Part shown: positions 1-9,186 of the stretch, one piece after another | Layout of the letters: each line of letters opens with the position of its first letter | Numbering within the stretch: position 1 is the stretch's first letter | From: Cronobacter universalis NCTC 9529 | GTDB lineage: Bacteria > Pseudomonadota > Gammaproteobacteria > Enterobacterales > Enterobacteriaceae | DNA: 64,000 nt | Assembly (NCBI RefSeq): GCF_001277175.1 | Contig: NZ_CP012257.1 | Location: 1,984,001-2,048,000 of the forward strand | Direction of reading: 5' to 3' | Program-made: the position numbers and the translations under genes | The notes under the pieces: model-generated | Told to the model about the DNA's origin: nothing | The model's input: only the letters and a program-made list of their open reading frames with translations | Databases searched by the model: none

Positions 1-10
1 GGAACTGACA

Positions 11-1009
11 ATGAACTGGCTGAAACGCCTGAAAATTGACACTTTTTTACTGGTTATGATTGGCGTCGTGATTGTCGCGTCGCTGTTTCCCTGCGAAGGG
101 CGAGTCAAAACGGTGTTTGAATACCTCACCACGGCCGCCATCGCGCTGCTGTTTTTTATGCATGGCGCGAAACTCTCCCGTGAGGCGATTCTGGCCGGAA
201 TGGGGCACTGGCGGCTGCATCTGATGGTGTTTCTCAGCACGTTCGTGCTCTTCCCGCTGATTGGTCTGGCGATGAAGTTTATTCCGCACAGCGTATTGCC
301 GCCGTCGCTCTATATGGGCTTTCTCTATCTCTGCGCGCTGCCTGCGACGGTACAGTCAGCCATCGCGTTTACCTCCGTCGCCCGCGGCAACGTGGCGGCG
401 GCGGTATGCAGCGCGTCGGCGTCCAGCATTCTCGGGATTTTTCTCTCGCCGGTGCTGGTGGGGGTCATGATGCAGGCCCAGCAGGGCGACACCAACACGC
501 TCGACGCCATCGGGAAAATTGTGCTGCAACTGATGGTGCCGTTTGTGATTGGGCATCTCTCGCGCCCGCTGATTGGCCGCTGGGTCGACCGACATAAAAA
601 GCTTATCAATATGACCGACCGCTCGTCGATTCTGCTGGTGGTGTATGTCGCCTTCAGCGAGGCGGTAGTAGAGGGCATCTGGCATCAGGTGACGGGTCTT
701 TCGCTGCTGGCGGTGGTCGTTGTGTCGCTGGTGCTGCTGGCGATTGTGCTGGTGGTGAACGTCTGGATGTCGCGCCTGTTCGGCTTTAATAAAGAAGATG
801 AGATAACCATCGTCTTCTGCGGCTCCAAAAAGAGCCTCGCGAACGGCGTGCCGATGGCGAACGTGCTGTTTCCGGCAAGCCAGGTGGGGATCATGGTGCT
901 GCCGCTGATGATTTTCCATCAGATCCAGCTGATGGTCTGCGCGGTCATGGCCCAGCGCTATGCGAGACGCAATGAAGAGAAAACAGGCCAGAAGGCATCC
1001 GCCTCCTGA
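11..1009 (+). CDS. yfeH: YfeH-type putative sodium/bile acid symporter family protein
   Basis: A 332-residue polytopic inner-membrane protein of the SBF-like (bile acid:sodium symporter) family. The whole chain alternates hydrophobic helices with short loops. Hallmarks shared with E. coli YfeH (also 332 residues) are the LLFFMHGAKLSREA segment near residues 46-59, FTSVARGNVAAAVCSASASS near 120-139, and FCGSKKSLANG near 274-284. The start at 11 has a GGAA ribosome site only 6 bases upstream, at the window edge. It converges on add with 14 bp between the stops. In E. coli yfeH lies elsewhere on the chromosome, so its place here reflects rearrangement. The transported substrate is unknown. Confidence 0.85.
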   Translation: MNWLKRLKIDTFLLVMIGVVIVASLFPCEGRVKTVFEYLTTAAIALLFFMHGAKLSREAILAGMGHWRLHLMVFLSTFVLFPLIGLAMKFIPHSVLPPSLYMGFLYLCALPATVQSAIAFTSVARGNVAAAVCSASASSILGIFLSPVLVGVMMQAQQGDTNTLDAIGKIVLQLMVPFVIGHLSRPLIGRWVDRHKKLINMTDRSSILLVVYVAFSEAVVEGIWHQVTGLSLLAVVVVSLVLLAIVLVVNVWMSRLFGFNKEDEITIVFCGSKKSLANGVPMANVLFPASQVGIMVLPLMIFHQIQLMVCAVMAQRYARRNEEKTGQKASAS

Positions 1010-1023
1010 CCCGGCGGCGCGGC

Positions 1024-2025
1024 TTACGCCGCGCTGACTTTAGCCACCAGCGCCTGTTTTTCCGCGTCCGTCAGGAACGCGATTTTCAGGCCGTTCTCCT
1101 GCGCGGTGCGGATCTGCGCCGCGCTCAGCCCCGCCGCGGGTGCCGCTACCTGGTATTCATGGCCGATATCCACGCCCTGTACGCCCGGATCGTCGGTGTT
1201 AATCGTGGCCAGGATATTGTGCTCCAGGAAGGTCTTCAGCGGGTGATGCGCCAGTGACGCCACCGTGCTGGTCTGGATATTCGAGGTCAGGCAGGATTCT
1301 ATGCCAATCCCCTGTTCCGCCAGGAAATCCATCAGCGCCGGATCTTCCACCGCTTTTACGCCGTGACCGATGCGCTCGGCGCCCAGTTCGCGAATTGCCT
1401 GCCAGATGCTCTCCGGGCCTGCGGCTTCACCCGCGTGTACGGTGATATGCCAGCCCGCGTCACGCCCGCGGTTAAAGTGATTCAGGAACAGGCTGCCGGG
1501 GAAGCCCAGCTCGTCGCCCGCCAGATCGAGCGCGGTGATGTGGTCGCGATGCGCCAGCAGGCCGTCCAGTTCGGCCACGCACGCCTCTTCACCAAAAGTA
1601 CGGCTCAGGATGCCGATAAGACGGGCGTCCACGCCGTAGTCGCGGCTGCCCTGGCGCACGCCGTCAATCACGGCGTCGACGACGCCCGCCACCGGCAGGT
1701 TGTGCGTCATCGCCATATAGCCCGGCGAGAAACGCAGCTCCACATAATGCAGGCCGTTGCGCGCGGCGTCTTCCATATTTTCATACGCCACGCGGCGGCA
1801 GGCTTCCAGCGAGCCGAGCACCTTCACGCCCCAGTCGAGTTTGGCGAGGAAGCTCACCAGATCCGGTTCGTTTTTAGTGATCTGGACGTGCGGGCGCAGC
1901 GTCTCCAGCGTGTCGGCGGGCAGGGCGAGATTAAACTGGCGGCCCAGGTCGAGAATGGTTTGCGTGCGGATGTTGCCGTCAAGATGGCGATGAAGGTCGG
2001 TAAGGGGAAGGCGGGTATCAATCAT
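1024..2025 (-). CDS. add: Adenosine deaminase
   Basis: Hydrolytically deaminates adenosine and deoxyadenosine to inosine and deoxyinosine in purine salvage; cytosolic and zinc-dependent. The protein is 333 residues, equal to E. coli Add, when started at the methionine of MIDTRLPL. An upstream in-frame ATG at 2082 would add 19 residues unlike the family. Zinc and catalytic motifs are visible: TDLHRHLDG near the N terminus, HAGEA near the middle (His ligand), ERIGHG, and the C-terminal [17 protein letters not shown] stretch with the metal-binding Asp. It follows malY on the same strand, as in E. coli, but a terminator hairpin lies between them, so it probably has its own promoter. Confidence 0.96.
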   Translation of the reverse strand: MIDTRLPLTDLHRHLDGNIRTQTILDLGRQFNLALPADTLETLRPHVQITKNEPDLVSFLAKLDWGVKVLGSLEACRRVAYENMEDAARNGLHYVELRFSPGYMAMTHNLPVAGVVDAVIDGVRQGSRDYGVDARLIGILSRTFGEEACVAELDGLLAHRDHITALDLAGDELGFPGSLFLNHFNRGRDAGWHITVHAGEAAGPESIWQAIRELGAERIGHGVKAVEDPALMDFLAEQGIGIESCLTSNIQTSTVASLAHHPLKTFLEHNILATINTDDPGVQGVDIGHEYQVAAPAAGLSAAQIRTAQENGLKIAFLTDAEKQALVAKVSAA

Positions 2026-2099
2026 GATGGCACTCTTTTTTAGAATAAAGTGCATACCATTATAAAAATAATTGCCGCACAAATGCTACGTTGCGCAAC

Positions 2100-2125
2100 A
2101 AAAGAGGGGCCGCAACGGCCCCTTT
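2100..2125 (-). terminator. Rho-independent terminator after malY
   Basis: Stem AGGGGCC/GGCCCCT (2105-2111 and 2117-2123) with loop GCAAC. On the minus strand it is followed by TCTTTTG. It sits directly downstream of the malY stop codon and upstream of add. Confidence 0.7.
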
Positions 2126-2130
2126 TGCGG

Positions 2131-3300
2131 TTAAAGTGAACGAATTGCGCAAATTAGCCGCTCCACGCCCTGCTCGAGTTTGCTGCGCGGGCAGCCGACA
2201 TTCAGGCGAAGGAAGCCGCGTCCTTCCTCTCCGTAAGTGTATCCGGGCATAATCGCCGCCTTCTCGCGCTCAATCAGCGCCTTTTGTAGCGCCTCGTCAT
2301 CAATGCCGAGAGGGCGTAAATCGATCCAGGCCAGATAGGTCGCCTCGGGCGGCTGCCAGTTAAGTTGCGCAAACGCGCCATTAAGCTGCTGTGCCACAAA
2401 ACGCAGGTTCTCCCGCAGGTAATCACGCAGCGCATCAAGCCAGGGCGCGCCGTCGCGGTAAGCCGCGATATACGCGACCAGCGATAACACGGCGGGCGAT
2501 GAGAGCCCGTCGCGGCCTTTCAGCGCCTGCAGATACGTCTCACGGTCTTCAGCCTGTGCGATAAGCCCCCAGGCCCCGGTCAGCGCCGGAATATTGAAGC
2601 TTTTCGACGCCGACGAGAACAGCGCCCAGCGCCCCTGGCCAACAGCGCTCCAGGGAATATGCGGGTGTTCGCTCCAGACCATATCCATATGAATTTCGTC
2701 GCTCACCACCCGCACGCCGTGACGCGCGCAGAGCGCCGCCATCGTCTCCAGCTCGTCGCGTCGCCACACCTTGCCGGTCGGATTATGCGGGCTGCACAGG
2801 AGCATGATTTTACATTGAGGTCGCGCCAGCAGGGCCTCAAGCGCCGTCATATCGCACTGCCAGCCGTGTGCGTTTTGAGTGAGTGGCGCACCGAGCACAC
2901 GCCGCCCGTTGCCCACGATGGTTTTCCAGAACGCGTCATAAGCGGGCGTGTGGATCAGCACCTCATCACCCGGCGCTGACCACTGGCGGATGAGTTGTGA
3001 CACCATGTAAATAACCGACGGCCCGTAAACCAGCGCCTCACGCGGAATGTCACAGCCAAAACGCGTGGCGTACCAGTGCGCAATCGCGCCGGTAAACTCC
3101 GGGTTCTGCCAGCGGCTGTAGCCCAGCACGCCGTGGGCCAGCCGCTGCGACACCGCCTCCAGCACGCAGGGCGCGGTCGGGAAATCCATATCAGAGATGG
3201 TAAAGGGCAGAAGATCGTCTGCGCCAAACCGGTCCGCCACGTAATCCCACTGAGTACACCAGGTGCCGCGGCGATCCACCGCCTGTGAAAAATCGAACAT
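2131..3300 (-). CDS. malY: MalY, PLP-dependent cystathionine beta-lyase and maltose-regulon repressor
   Basis: A 389-residue fold-type I PLP enzyme that cleaves cystathionine to homocysteine, pyruvate and ammonia. In E. coli the same protein also binds and inactivates the activator MalT, so it represses the maltose regulon independently of catalysis. The PLP lysine is Lys233 in SSASKSFN, the same number as in E. coli. CSPHNPTGKVW (near 169-179) and VSDEIHMD (near 199-206) are the usual cofactor motifs. It follows malX with a 13-bp gap, so the two are co-transcribed and controlled by MalI. Whether the MalT-binding patch is intact cannot be judged from sequence alone. Confidence 0.95.
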   Translation of the reverse strand: MFDFSQAVDRRGTWCTQWDYVADRFGADDLLPFTISDMDFPTAPCVLEAVSQRLAHGVLGYSRWQNPEFTGAIAHWYATRFGCDIPREALVYGPSVIYMVSQLIRQWSAPGDEVLIHTPAYDAFWKTIVGNGRRVLGAPLTQNAHGWQCDMTALEALLARPQCKIMLLCSPHNPTGKVWRRDELETMAALCARHGVRVVSDEIHMDMVWSEHPHIPWSAVGQGRWALFSSASKSFNIPALTGAWGLIAQAEDRETYLQALKGRDGLSSPAVLSLVAYIAAYRDGAPWLDALRDYLRENLRFVAQQLNGAFAQLNWQPPEATYLAWIDLRPLGIDDEALQKALIEREKAAIMPGYTYGEEGRGFLRLNVGCPRSKLEQGVERLICAIRSL

Positions 3301-3313
3301 ATCGCCTCCCGCT

Positions 3314-4912
3314 TTACGCCTGCACCGTGTGCATCAGGCTGTCCATCTCATCTTTGACCGACTGTACCTGCGGGCCGATCACCACCTGCAAATTGTGCTG
3401 GTTAAGCTGCACCACGCCGATGGCGCGGTTTGCCTTGAGCGCGGCGCTGTCGACCCGCGACATATCCTTCACCGAAAGGCGCAGGCGGGTAATACAGTTA
3501 TCGAGCGACGTAATATTCTCCGCGCCGCCGAGCGCCTGCAAAATGGCCGGGACGTCATAGCCCGATTTCCCGGTATGGCCTGATGGCGCGACGTTAACGG
3601 CCGCGGTTTCAGCTTCACGGCCCGGCGTTTTCAGGTTAAAGCGGGCGATGGCGAAGCGGAAAATCGCGTAGTACGCCACAAACCAGACGCCCGCCACGAC
3701 CGGCACCCAGTACCATTTGGTGGAAAGCCCGTGCAGCACGCCGAAAACCACAAAATCGATAATATTGCCGTCGGTATTGCCGATGGTCACGCCGAGCAGC
3801 GCCATCATGGTAAAACCCAGCCCGGTCAGCAGCGCGTGGATAAGGTAGAGCGCAGGCGCCACAAACAGGAACAGGAACTCCAGCGGCTCCGTGGTGCCGC
3901 CCACCACGCAGGCGATCACGCCGGAAATCAGCAGCCCTTTGATCTTATGTCGGTTCTCCGGGCGGGCGCAGTGATACATGGCGAGCGCAGCGCCAGGCAA
4001 GCCGCCCAGGAACGCCGGCATTTTCCCCTGCGACAGGAAGCGGGTGGCGCTTTCGGCGAAGCCGTGCGAGGTGGGGCAGTTAAGCTGCGCCTGGAAAATA
4101 GTCAATGCGCCGGAGACGCTATGCCCGCAGACATCCATCGTGCCGCCCGCCTCGGTAAAGCGGATCAGCGCCACCAGAATATGTTGCAGGCCGAACGGCA
4201 ACAGCAGGCGCTCGCCGGTGCCGAAAATCATCGGCGCGAAGCTGCCGGTGCTGTTAATCAGCCAGCCCAGCGCGTTAATGCCTTTGGCGAAGAACGGCCA
4301 GATGAGCGGAATCGTCAGGCCGACCAGGCCCATCACCACGGTGGTGACGATAGGCACAAAGCGCGTGCCGCCGAAAAACGCCAGCGCGTCCGGCAGGCGT
4401 ACTTTATGAAAGCGCTCATGCAGCAGCCAGATAATTACGCCTGCAATCACCGCGCCCAGAATGCCGGTATCGATGGACTGAATGCCGAGCACCGACTGCA
4501 CGTTGTTGGCTTTCAGCAGCGCCGCGTCCTGTGTCGGCAAAATGCCTTTGGCGGTGAGCCAGAAATTAACCGCCAGGTTCATCACCGCGTAGCCCACGAA
4601 ACCGGCAAACGCCGCCACGCCTTTGTTTTCACGCGCCAGCCCCAGCGGAATGGCGATACAGAACATCACCGGCAGAAAACTGAAGGCGAAAGAGCCCATT
4701 TTGCTCATCCAGGTGAAGATGAGCTGCAACACGCCGTTGCCAAGAAACGGCATGAGCGTAATCACGTCGTGACTGCTGAGCGAACTGCCGATGCCCATCA
4801 GAATGCCGCAAAACGACAGCAGCGCCACCGGCAACATAAACGTTTTGCCGAGCTGCTGCATAAATCCCCAAAGCGTATTTTTTTGACCCGTATTCGCCGT
4901 CATAAACGACAC
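3314..4912 (-). CDS. malX: MalX, PTS maltose/glucose-type EIICB
   Basis: A 532-residue phosphotransferase-system permease (E. coli MalX has 530). The EIIC membrane domain fills about residues 15-400 with multiple hydrophobic helices and the GTTEPLEFLFLF substrate-site motif. A linker leads to a C-terminal EIIB domain with the phosphorylated cysteine at residue 473 in LDNCITRLRL. It couples phosphate transfer to uptake of a glucose-like sugar; the natural substrate is unsettled in E. coli. It is the first gene of malXY, divergent from malI. A MalI-type operator lies 42 bp upstream of its start codon. Confidence 0.95.
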   Translation of the reverse strand: MSFMTANTGQKNTLWGFMQQLGKTFMLPVALLSFCGILMGIGSSLSSHDVITLMPFLGNGVLQLIFTWMSKMGSFAFSFLPVMFCIAIPLGLARENKGVAAFAGFVGYAVMNLAVNFWLTAKGILPTQDAALLKANNVQSVLGIQSIDTGILGAVIAGVIIWLLHERFHKVRLPDALAFFGGTRFVPIVTTVVMGLVGLTIPLIWPFFAKGINALGWLINSTGSFAPMIFGTGERLLLPFGLQHILVALIRFTEAGGTMDVCGHSVSGALTIFQAQLNCPTSHGFAESATRFLSQGKMPAFLGGLPGAALAMYHCARPENRHKIKGLLISGVIACVVGGTTEPLEFLFLFVAPALYLIHALLTGLGFTMMALLGVTIGNTDGNIIDFVVFGVLHGLSTKWYWVPVVAGVWFVAYYAIFRFAIARFNLKTPGREAETAAVNVAPSGHTGKSGYDVPAILQALGGAENITSLDNCITRLRLSVKDMSRVDSAALKANRAIGVVQLNQHNLQVVIGPQVQSVKDEMDSLMHTVQA

Positions 4913-4953
4913 CTCGCGTTAAATGATCCCAGCCCCTGAACGAAGGATCGCAA

Positions 4954-4969
4954 GATAAAACGTTTTACC
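4954..4969. promoter_or_regulatory. MalI operator on the malX side
   Basis: GATAAAACGTTTTACC, a near-perfect 16-bp palindrome that differs by one base from the E. coli MalI operator GATAAAACGTTTTATC. It lies between the malX start codon (4912) and the CRP-like site, where a bound repressor would cover the malX promoter. Confidence 0.8.
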
Positions 4970-4978
4970 AAAGTTTAA

Positions 4979-4994
4979 TGCGCGTTGAATCACA
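4979..4994. promoter_or_regulatory. Candidate CRP site between malX and malI
   Basis: TGCGC-N6-TCACA: one perfect CRP half-site and one degenerate half. Its centre is about 43 bp upstream of the malI transcription start expected from the TATAAT at 5018-5023, a position suited to class II activation. malI and malX are CRP-activated in E. coli. The degenerate left half keeps this a candidate. Confidence 0.5.
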
Positions 4995-5017
4995 GAACAT
5001 TACCCAGGCCTGACCGT

Positions 5018-5048
5018 TATAATAGCGGGACAGGTAAAAGGTTTTATC
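5018..5048 (+). promoter_or_regulatory. malI promoter -10 element and overlapping MalI operator
   Basis: A consensus TATAAT lies at 5018-5023. Just after the expected start of transcription is GGTAAAAGGTTTTATC at 5033-5048, 14 of 16 matches to the E. coli MalI operator. Binding there would give autorepression. No good -35 hexamer is present, consistent with dependence on an activator. Confidence 0.75.
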
Positions 5049-5077
5049 TGCCAGTCGCGGAGCAAAAAGCACAGCCA

Positions 5078-6106
5078 ATGAGTCAGGCGAAAAGAATCAC
5101 TATCAATGATGTCGCACAGGCGGCGGGGGTGTCGGTCGCCACCGTTTCGCTGGTGCTGAGCGGCAAAGGACGGATCTCCAGCGCCACCGGCCAGCGGGTG
5201 AATGACGCTATTGAGCAGTTAGGATTTGTGCGTAACCGGCAGGCGTCGGCGCTGCGCGGCGGGCCAAGCGGGGTGATTGGGCTTATCGTGCGCGATCTCA
5301 CCACGCCGTTTTACGCCGAGCTCACCGCAGGCCTCTCCGAGGCGCTGGAAGCGCAGGGGCGAATGCTCTTTCTGCTTCAGGGCGGGCGTGATGAAGCCCG
5401 GATGCAGCGCTGTTTCGATACGCTGCTCGACCAGGGCGTGGACGGCGTGGTGGTGGCCGGCGGTACGGGTCAGGTCGCCGCGTGGCAGGCGCAGGCCCGC
5501 GCGCGCAACATTCCGCTGCTTTTTGCCTCGCGCGCCAGCCATCATGATGAAGTGGACACGGTGCGCCCGGATAATCAACAGGCGGCGCGGCTGGTGACCG
5601 AGCATCTTATTCATCGCGGCCATCAGCGTATCGCCTGGCTGGGCGGCGCGAGTTCGTCGCTGACCCGCGCCGAACGGCTCGGCGGTTACTGCGCCACGCT
5701 TTTGCAGTATGGCCTGCCGTTTCACAGCGAGTGGATTGTTGAATGCCCGGCGGGGCAGAAACAGGCGGCGGAGGCCATCACCGAACTGCTGCGCGTAAAC
5801 CCGACCATTACCGCCGTGTTGTGCCATAACAGTACCGTGGCGATGGGCGCGTGGTTCGGCCTGATGCGCGCCGGGCGGCAGAGCGGCGACGGGGGCTATG
5901 AGAGCTATTTTGAGAACAGCGTGACGCTGGCGGCGTTCGCGGAGGTGCCGGAGGCGCGGCTGGATGATGTGCCGTTGACCTGGGTGACGACGCCCGCCCG
6001 CGAAATGGGGCACTGCGTGGCGGAGCGCATGATGCAGCGTATTCAGCACGGCGAGGAATCTACCGGCAGCCTGATCCTCGGCCCGCGGCTGGTGGCGCGG
6101 CGCTGA
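5078..6106 (+). CDS. malI: MalI, LacI-family repressor of malXY
   Basis: A 342-residue LacI/GalR-family regulator. The N-terminal helix-turn-helix spans about residues 5-25 (ITINDVAQAAGVSVATVSLV), followed by a hinge helix and a periplasmic-binding-protein-like effector domain (from about 58) with the DTVRPDNQQAA motif. The start at 5078 gives the family's N terminus. An in-frame ATG at 4985 would place the promoter and both MalI sites inside the gene, so it was rejected. It is divergent from malX, with two MalI-type operators between them. The inducer is unknown. The order malI-malX-malY matches E. coli. Confidence 0.95.
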   Translation: MSQAKRITINDVAQAAGVSVATVSLVLSGKGRISSATGQRVNDAIEQLGFVRNRQASALRGGPSGVIGLIVRDLTTPFYAELTAGLSEALEAQGRMLFLLQGGRDEARMQRCFDTLLDQGVDGVVVAGGTGQVAAWQAQARARNIPLLFASRASHHDEVDTVRPDNQQAARLVTEHLIHRGHQRIAWLGGASSSLTRAERLGGYCATLLQYGLPFHSEWIVECPAGQKQAAEAITELLRVNPTITAVLCHNSTVAMGAWFGLMRAGRQSGDGGYESYFENSVTLAAFAEVPEARLDDVPLTWVTTPAREMGHCVAERMMQRIQHGEESTGSLILGPRLVARR

Positions 6107-6120
6107 CAGGCGCAATAAAA

Positions 6121-6142
6121 AACGGCCTCCTGAGAGGCCGTT
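6121..6142. terminator. Bidirectional terminator between malI and ydgA
   Basis: A perfect 9-bp stem AACGGCCTC/GAGGCCGTT with loop CTGA, flanked by an A-run on the left and TTTTCTTTTTT on the right. It can terminate malI on the plus strand and ydgA on the minus strand, whose stop codons flank it. Confidence 0.9.
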
Positions 6143-6149
6143 TTCTTTT

Positions 6150-7703
6150 TTACTGCTGCGGTACCGGCTGCGGCGTCACGCCCGGCGCGCCGGGTGCCGG
6201 CACCGCCTGCGGCTCCGGCGCGGTCAGACCTGGCATACCGAACATGCCGACAAACTCCGCCAGCGGCATTTTCTGCCCGTTCAGGTTAACCTGACCGTTG
6301 GCGTACTGGAGGCTGGTGACGATGCTGTTGTCCTGCATCGTGGTGATGCGGAACATCTGGCCCATCGCCGCGAGGCCTTTCACCTGCTGCGCCGCCAGCT
6401 TCTCGGCGTCCGCCTGCTGGTAGCCTTCCAGTTTCGCCACCTGCGTCATCATCTCCGTCGCCATATCCACCGGGATGACCAGCTTGCTGTCGAGAGTTTT
6501 CACCACGCGATCCAGCTGCTCGGCAGGCGCGGCCTGGGCTGCGCTGACCGGCGTCTGGCTCGGATCCTTCAGGAACAGCGACAGGTTAAAGGTGCTTTCG
6601 CCTTTGGCGTTTTTCCAGCTCAGCGGCGCGATAGTGATAACCGGGTTGCCTTTCAGCAGCAGCGGCAGCGACGAGAGCAGGATTTCGGTCGCCTGCTGCT
6701 GATACTGCTCCGGATTATCCATAATGCCCGGCTGCGCCATCAGCGCGCGGCTGCGCTCGTTATACTGCTGGCTGAACTGGTGCCACGCCTGGCCGTCGAT
6801 GTTGCCGATTTTCAGCGTCATCTTGCCGCTGCCCAGATTCTGGTTCTGCACTTTCAGGCTGTTCATGACGTAATCCATCTGGCTGTCGATGCTCTTGCCA
6901 TCTTTCGCCACGTCGGATTTGCCGTTCAGGCTGATGCCTTCCAGCAGCGCCATCTCCTGGCCTTCAATCGCGATAGCCAGTTTTTCGAGATCCAGCTTCT
7001 GCTCGCCGACGCGCTCGTTAAAGCTTGTCATTTTGGTGTTGCCGTCAGCCTTCAGGCCATTGAAGGTGAGCTGAACGTGCTGGCCGTACTCGTTGACCGC
7101 GTTAACGAGGCCGCTTCCGGCTTCGCCTTTCAGGCTCACTTCATTGCCGTCTTTATCGGCATCCAGCTGGAATTCGCCGCCGCTGAACGAGACTTTCTCA
7201 TCCGGCGTGTCGTAGTTCAGCGCCTGAAGCTGGATATCGCTGGAGGTCGCGCCGCCGTAGCCGATGCGGGTCTGCACGTCGGCGAACGATTTGCCTTTCG
7301 CGATATCAAACAGCGCTTTGGTCGTGGCGTTGCTCACAAGCGTGGTGTGCACGGACGCCATCGCGGGCAGGATATTGAGTTTTTTCAGATCGGCGAGCGG
7401 GAACGGGCCGTGGCTCACCACCTGCTCCAGCACCACGCTCTGGCCAGGTTTCAGCAGGGCTTCCTGCTGGCCTGCCGCGGGTTTCACCACCAGTTGCAGA
7501 TGACTGCTGAAAATCCCTCGCTGGTAATCCTGGTAGCTCAGCTCAAGCCCCGCCTGCGGCGCGCTGCGCTTAAGCTGCGCGTTGGCTTCGGCCACCATTT
7601 CGCCGACATGTTTTTCAAACTGCTTACCGGTGTACCACGCGCCACCTGTCCAGATAACCCCGAGAGCGACAATCACGCCCACGGCGACCAGCGATTTTTT
7701 CAT
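6150..7703 (-). CDS. ydgA: YdgA-family protein (DUF945)
   Basis: A 517-residue protein with an N-terminal hydrophobic anchor or signal (VAVGVIVALGVIWTGGAWYTG, about residues 6-26, stated here as one helix) and a long envelope domain of the DUF945 family. E. coli YdgA has 502 residues; the extra length lies in a C-terminal tail rich in proline, alanine and glycine (about 490-517). The order manA-ydgA is as in E. coli, but the uidRABC and hdhA genes that separate ydgA from malI there are absent. Biochemical function is not known. It ends at a bidirectional terminator. Confidence 0.88.
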   Translation of the reverse strand: MKKSLVAVGVIVALGVIWTGGAWYTGKQFEKHVGEMVAEANAQLKRSAPQAGLELSYQDYQRGIFSSHLQLVVKPAAGQQEALLKPGQSVVLEQVVSHGPFPLADLKKLNILPAMASVHTTLVSNATTKALFDIAKGKSFADVQTRIGYGGATSSDIQLQALNYDTPDEKVSFSGGEFQLDADKDGNEVSLKGEAGSGLVNAVNEYGQHVQLTFNGLKADGNTKMTSFNERVGEQKLDLEKLAIAIEGQEMALLEGISLNGKSDVAKDGKSIDSQMDYVMNSLKVQNQNLGSGKMTLKIGNIDGQAWHQFSQQYNERSRALMAQPGIMDNPEQYQQQATEILLSSLPLLLKGNPVITIAPLSWKNAKGESTFNLSLFLKDPSQTPVSAAQAAPAEQLDRVVKTLDSKLVIPVDMATEMMTQVAKLEGYQQADAEKLAAQQVKGLAAMGQMFRITTMQDNSIVTSLQYANGQVNLNGQKMPLAEFVGMFGMPGLTAPEPQAVPAPGAPGVTPQPVPQQ

Positions 7704-7802
7704 GATTCAGTTCCCTTAAAACGAAGCCAGACGGCGGTCCGTCTGGCATGACTGGCAAAGATGTTACCAAGCTTAGCAATCCTTGCTTAAAAGATCAGTA
7801 AC

Positions 7803-8981
7803 TTAGTTGAGCTTATTATAGACCCGCGCGAGACGGCCCACGCCGCTCACGCTGACCGGCGATTCATTCGCCGCGATGAAGGCCGATTCGCCCGGTTTCA
7901 GGCTCAGGCGCTCGTCGCCTTTGCTGAGCACCGCTTCGCCCTCGACGCAGAACAGGATCGCGGCGCTCTCCTGCGCCAGGCTTTGCGGCTGCGAATGAAG
8001 ATCGTGCAGCGAGAAGGCGAAATCCTCGACCGGGATCGGGAACTCCAGCGCCGCGCCGTCTTTCTCAGGCTGCGTCAGCAGTTCGCCCGCGGGTTTGGCG
8101 ACAAACTTCACGTTGGCGACCAGCTCAGGAATATCGATATATTTCGGGGTCAGGCCCGCGCGCAGCACGTTGTCGGAGTTGGCCATGACCTCCAGCGCCA
8201 CGCCCTGCAAATAGGCGTGCGGCGTTTCGGCAAACAGGAACATCGCCTCGCCGGGGTTCAGTTTCACCACGTTCAGCAGCAGCGGGGAGAACAGGCCGCT
8301 GTCGTCCGGATAGAACTGCGCGATAAACCGGATGGTGTCCCACGGCTCGCCCTGCTGGCTCGCGACCGTCGCTTTCAGCACCGCCAGCGCGCGGGATTTC
8401 TCCTCGCCCTGCATATTCAGCAGCCCGGCGAAGAGATCGCGCAGGCGGTCGGCATTCGGCTCGGCCAGGAAATGAGCGATAGCGGTATGCGCGCCCGCGA
8501 CCGGCTGCAGCAGGGAGACAATCTCAGAAAACTCACGGAACGCGTTCATGGCGAGGAACGGCGTCAGGGCGAAGACCAGCTCCGGCTTGTGGTTCGGATC
8601 TTTATAATTGCGCTCGGCAGCGTCCAGCGGAATGCCCGCCGCGTTTTCACGCGCGAAGCCGTCTTCGGAAGCGTTCTTGTTCGGGTGTACCTGAATAGAG
8701 AGCGGCTGGTCGGCGCACAGCACTTTAAACAGGAACGGCAGTTCGCCGAAGCGCTCCGCCACCGGCGCGCCGAGCAGGGCAGTTTTATCCGCCTCGATCA
8801 CCTCGCGAAGCGCGCGGGTCTGGCCCTGCGCATCCTGAATTTTCGAGCTGCTTTTGGGGTGTGCGCCCATCCACAGCTCCGCCATCGGCAGGCCTTCCGG
8901 GTTCGCCACGCCATAGAGTTCCGTTAACGCCGTTTTGCTGCCCCAGGCGTAGTTTTGCACCGAGTTAATGAGTTTCTGCAT
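7803..8981 (-). CDS. manA: Mannose-6-phosphate isomerase
   Basis: A 392-residue type I phosphomannose isomerase interconverting mannose-6-phosphate and fructose-6-phosphate, linking glycolysis to GDP-mannose and mannose use. Zinc-site motifs are present: SIQVHPNKNASEDGF (near 95-109, Gln and His ligands), HKPELVFALTPF (near 131-142, Glu ligand) and the LQGVALEVMANSDNVLR region (His ligand just before it, in TPHAYLQG). The start follows a purine-rich site. It is read away from fumA; the 200-bp gap between them must hold both promoters. Confidence 0.96.
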   Translation of the reverse strand: MQKLINSVQNYAWGSKTALTELYGVANPEGLPMAELWMGAHPKSSSKIQDAQGQTRALREVIEADKTALLGAPVAERFGELPFLFKVLCADQPLSIQVHPNKNASEDGFARENAAGIPLDAAERNYKDPNHKPELVFALTPFLAMNAFREFSEIVSLLQPVAGAHTAIAHFLAEPNADRLRDLFAGLLNMQGEEKSRALAVLKATVASQQGEPWDTIRFIAQFYPDDSGLFSPLLLNVVKLNPGEAMFLFAETPHAYLQGVALEVMANSDNVLRAGLTPKYIDIPELVANVKFVAKPAGELLTQPEKDGAALEFPIPVEDFAFSLHDLHSQPQSLAQESAAILFCVEGEAVLSKGDERLSLKPGESAFIAANESPVSVSGVGRLARVYNKLN

Positions 8982-9186
8982 GATCAGTCCCTGTATTCGA
9001 AGGAAAACATTTTTCGGTATTAAACCAATAAAGCGACGCGAAGTAACCCGGCTGGGTAAAAAGTCGGTTTAGTCTCAGTTTTTGTTAAAAAATTGTGTAC
9101 GATGTAGCGACTCGCTTTTTCATGCCGCACACGGAATCAGTGGCGGAACGACGAATTTCTTAACTGTAGCTGTAAGTGAGAGTGCA

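Noticed and set aside
3731..4939. 402-codon plus-strand frame opposite malX
   Set aside because: Antisense shadow of malX with biased composition and no ribosome site.
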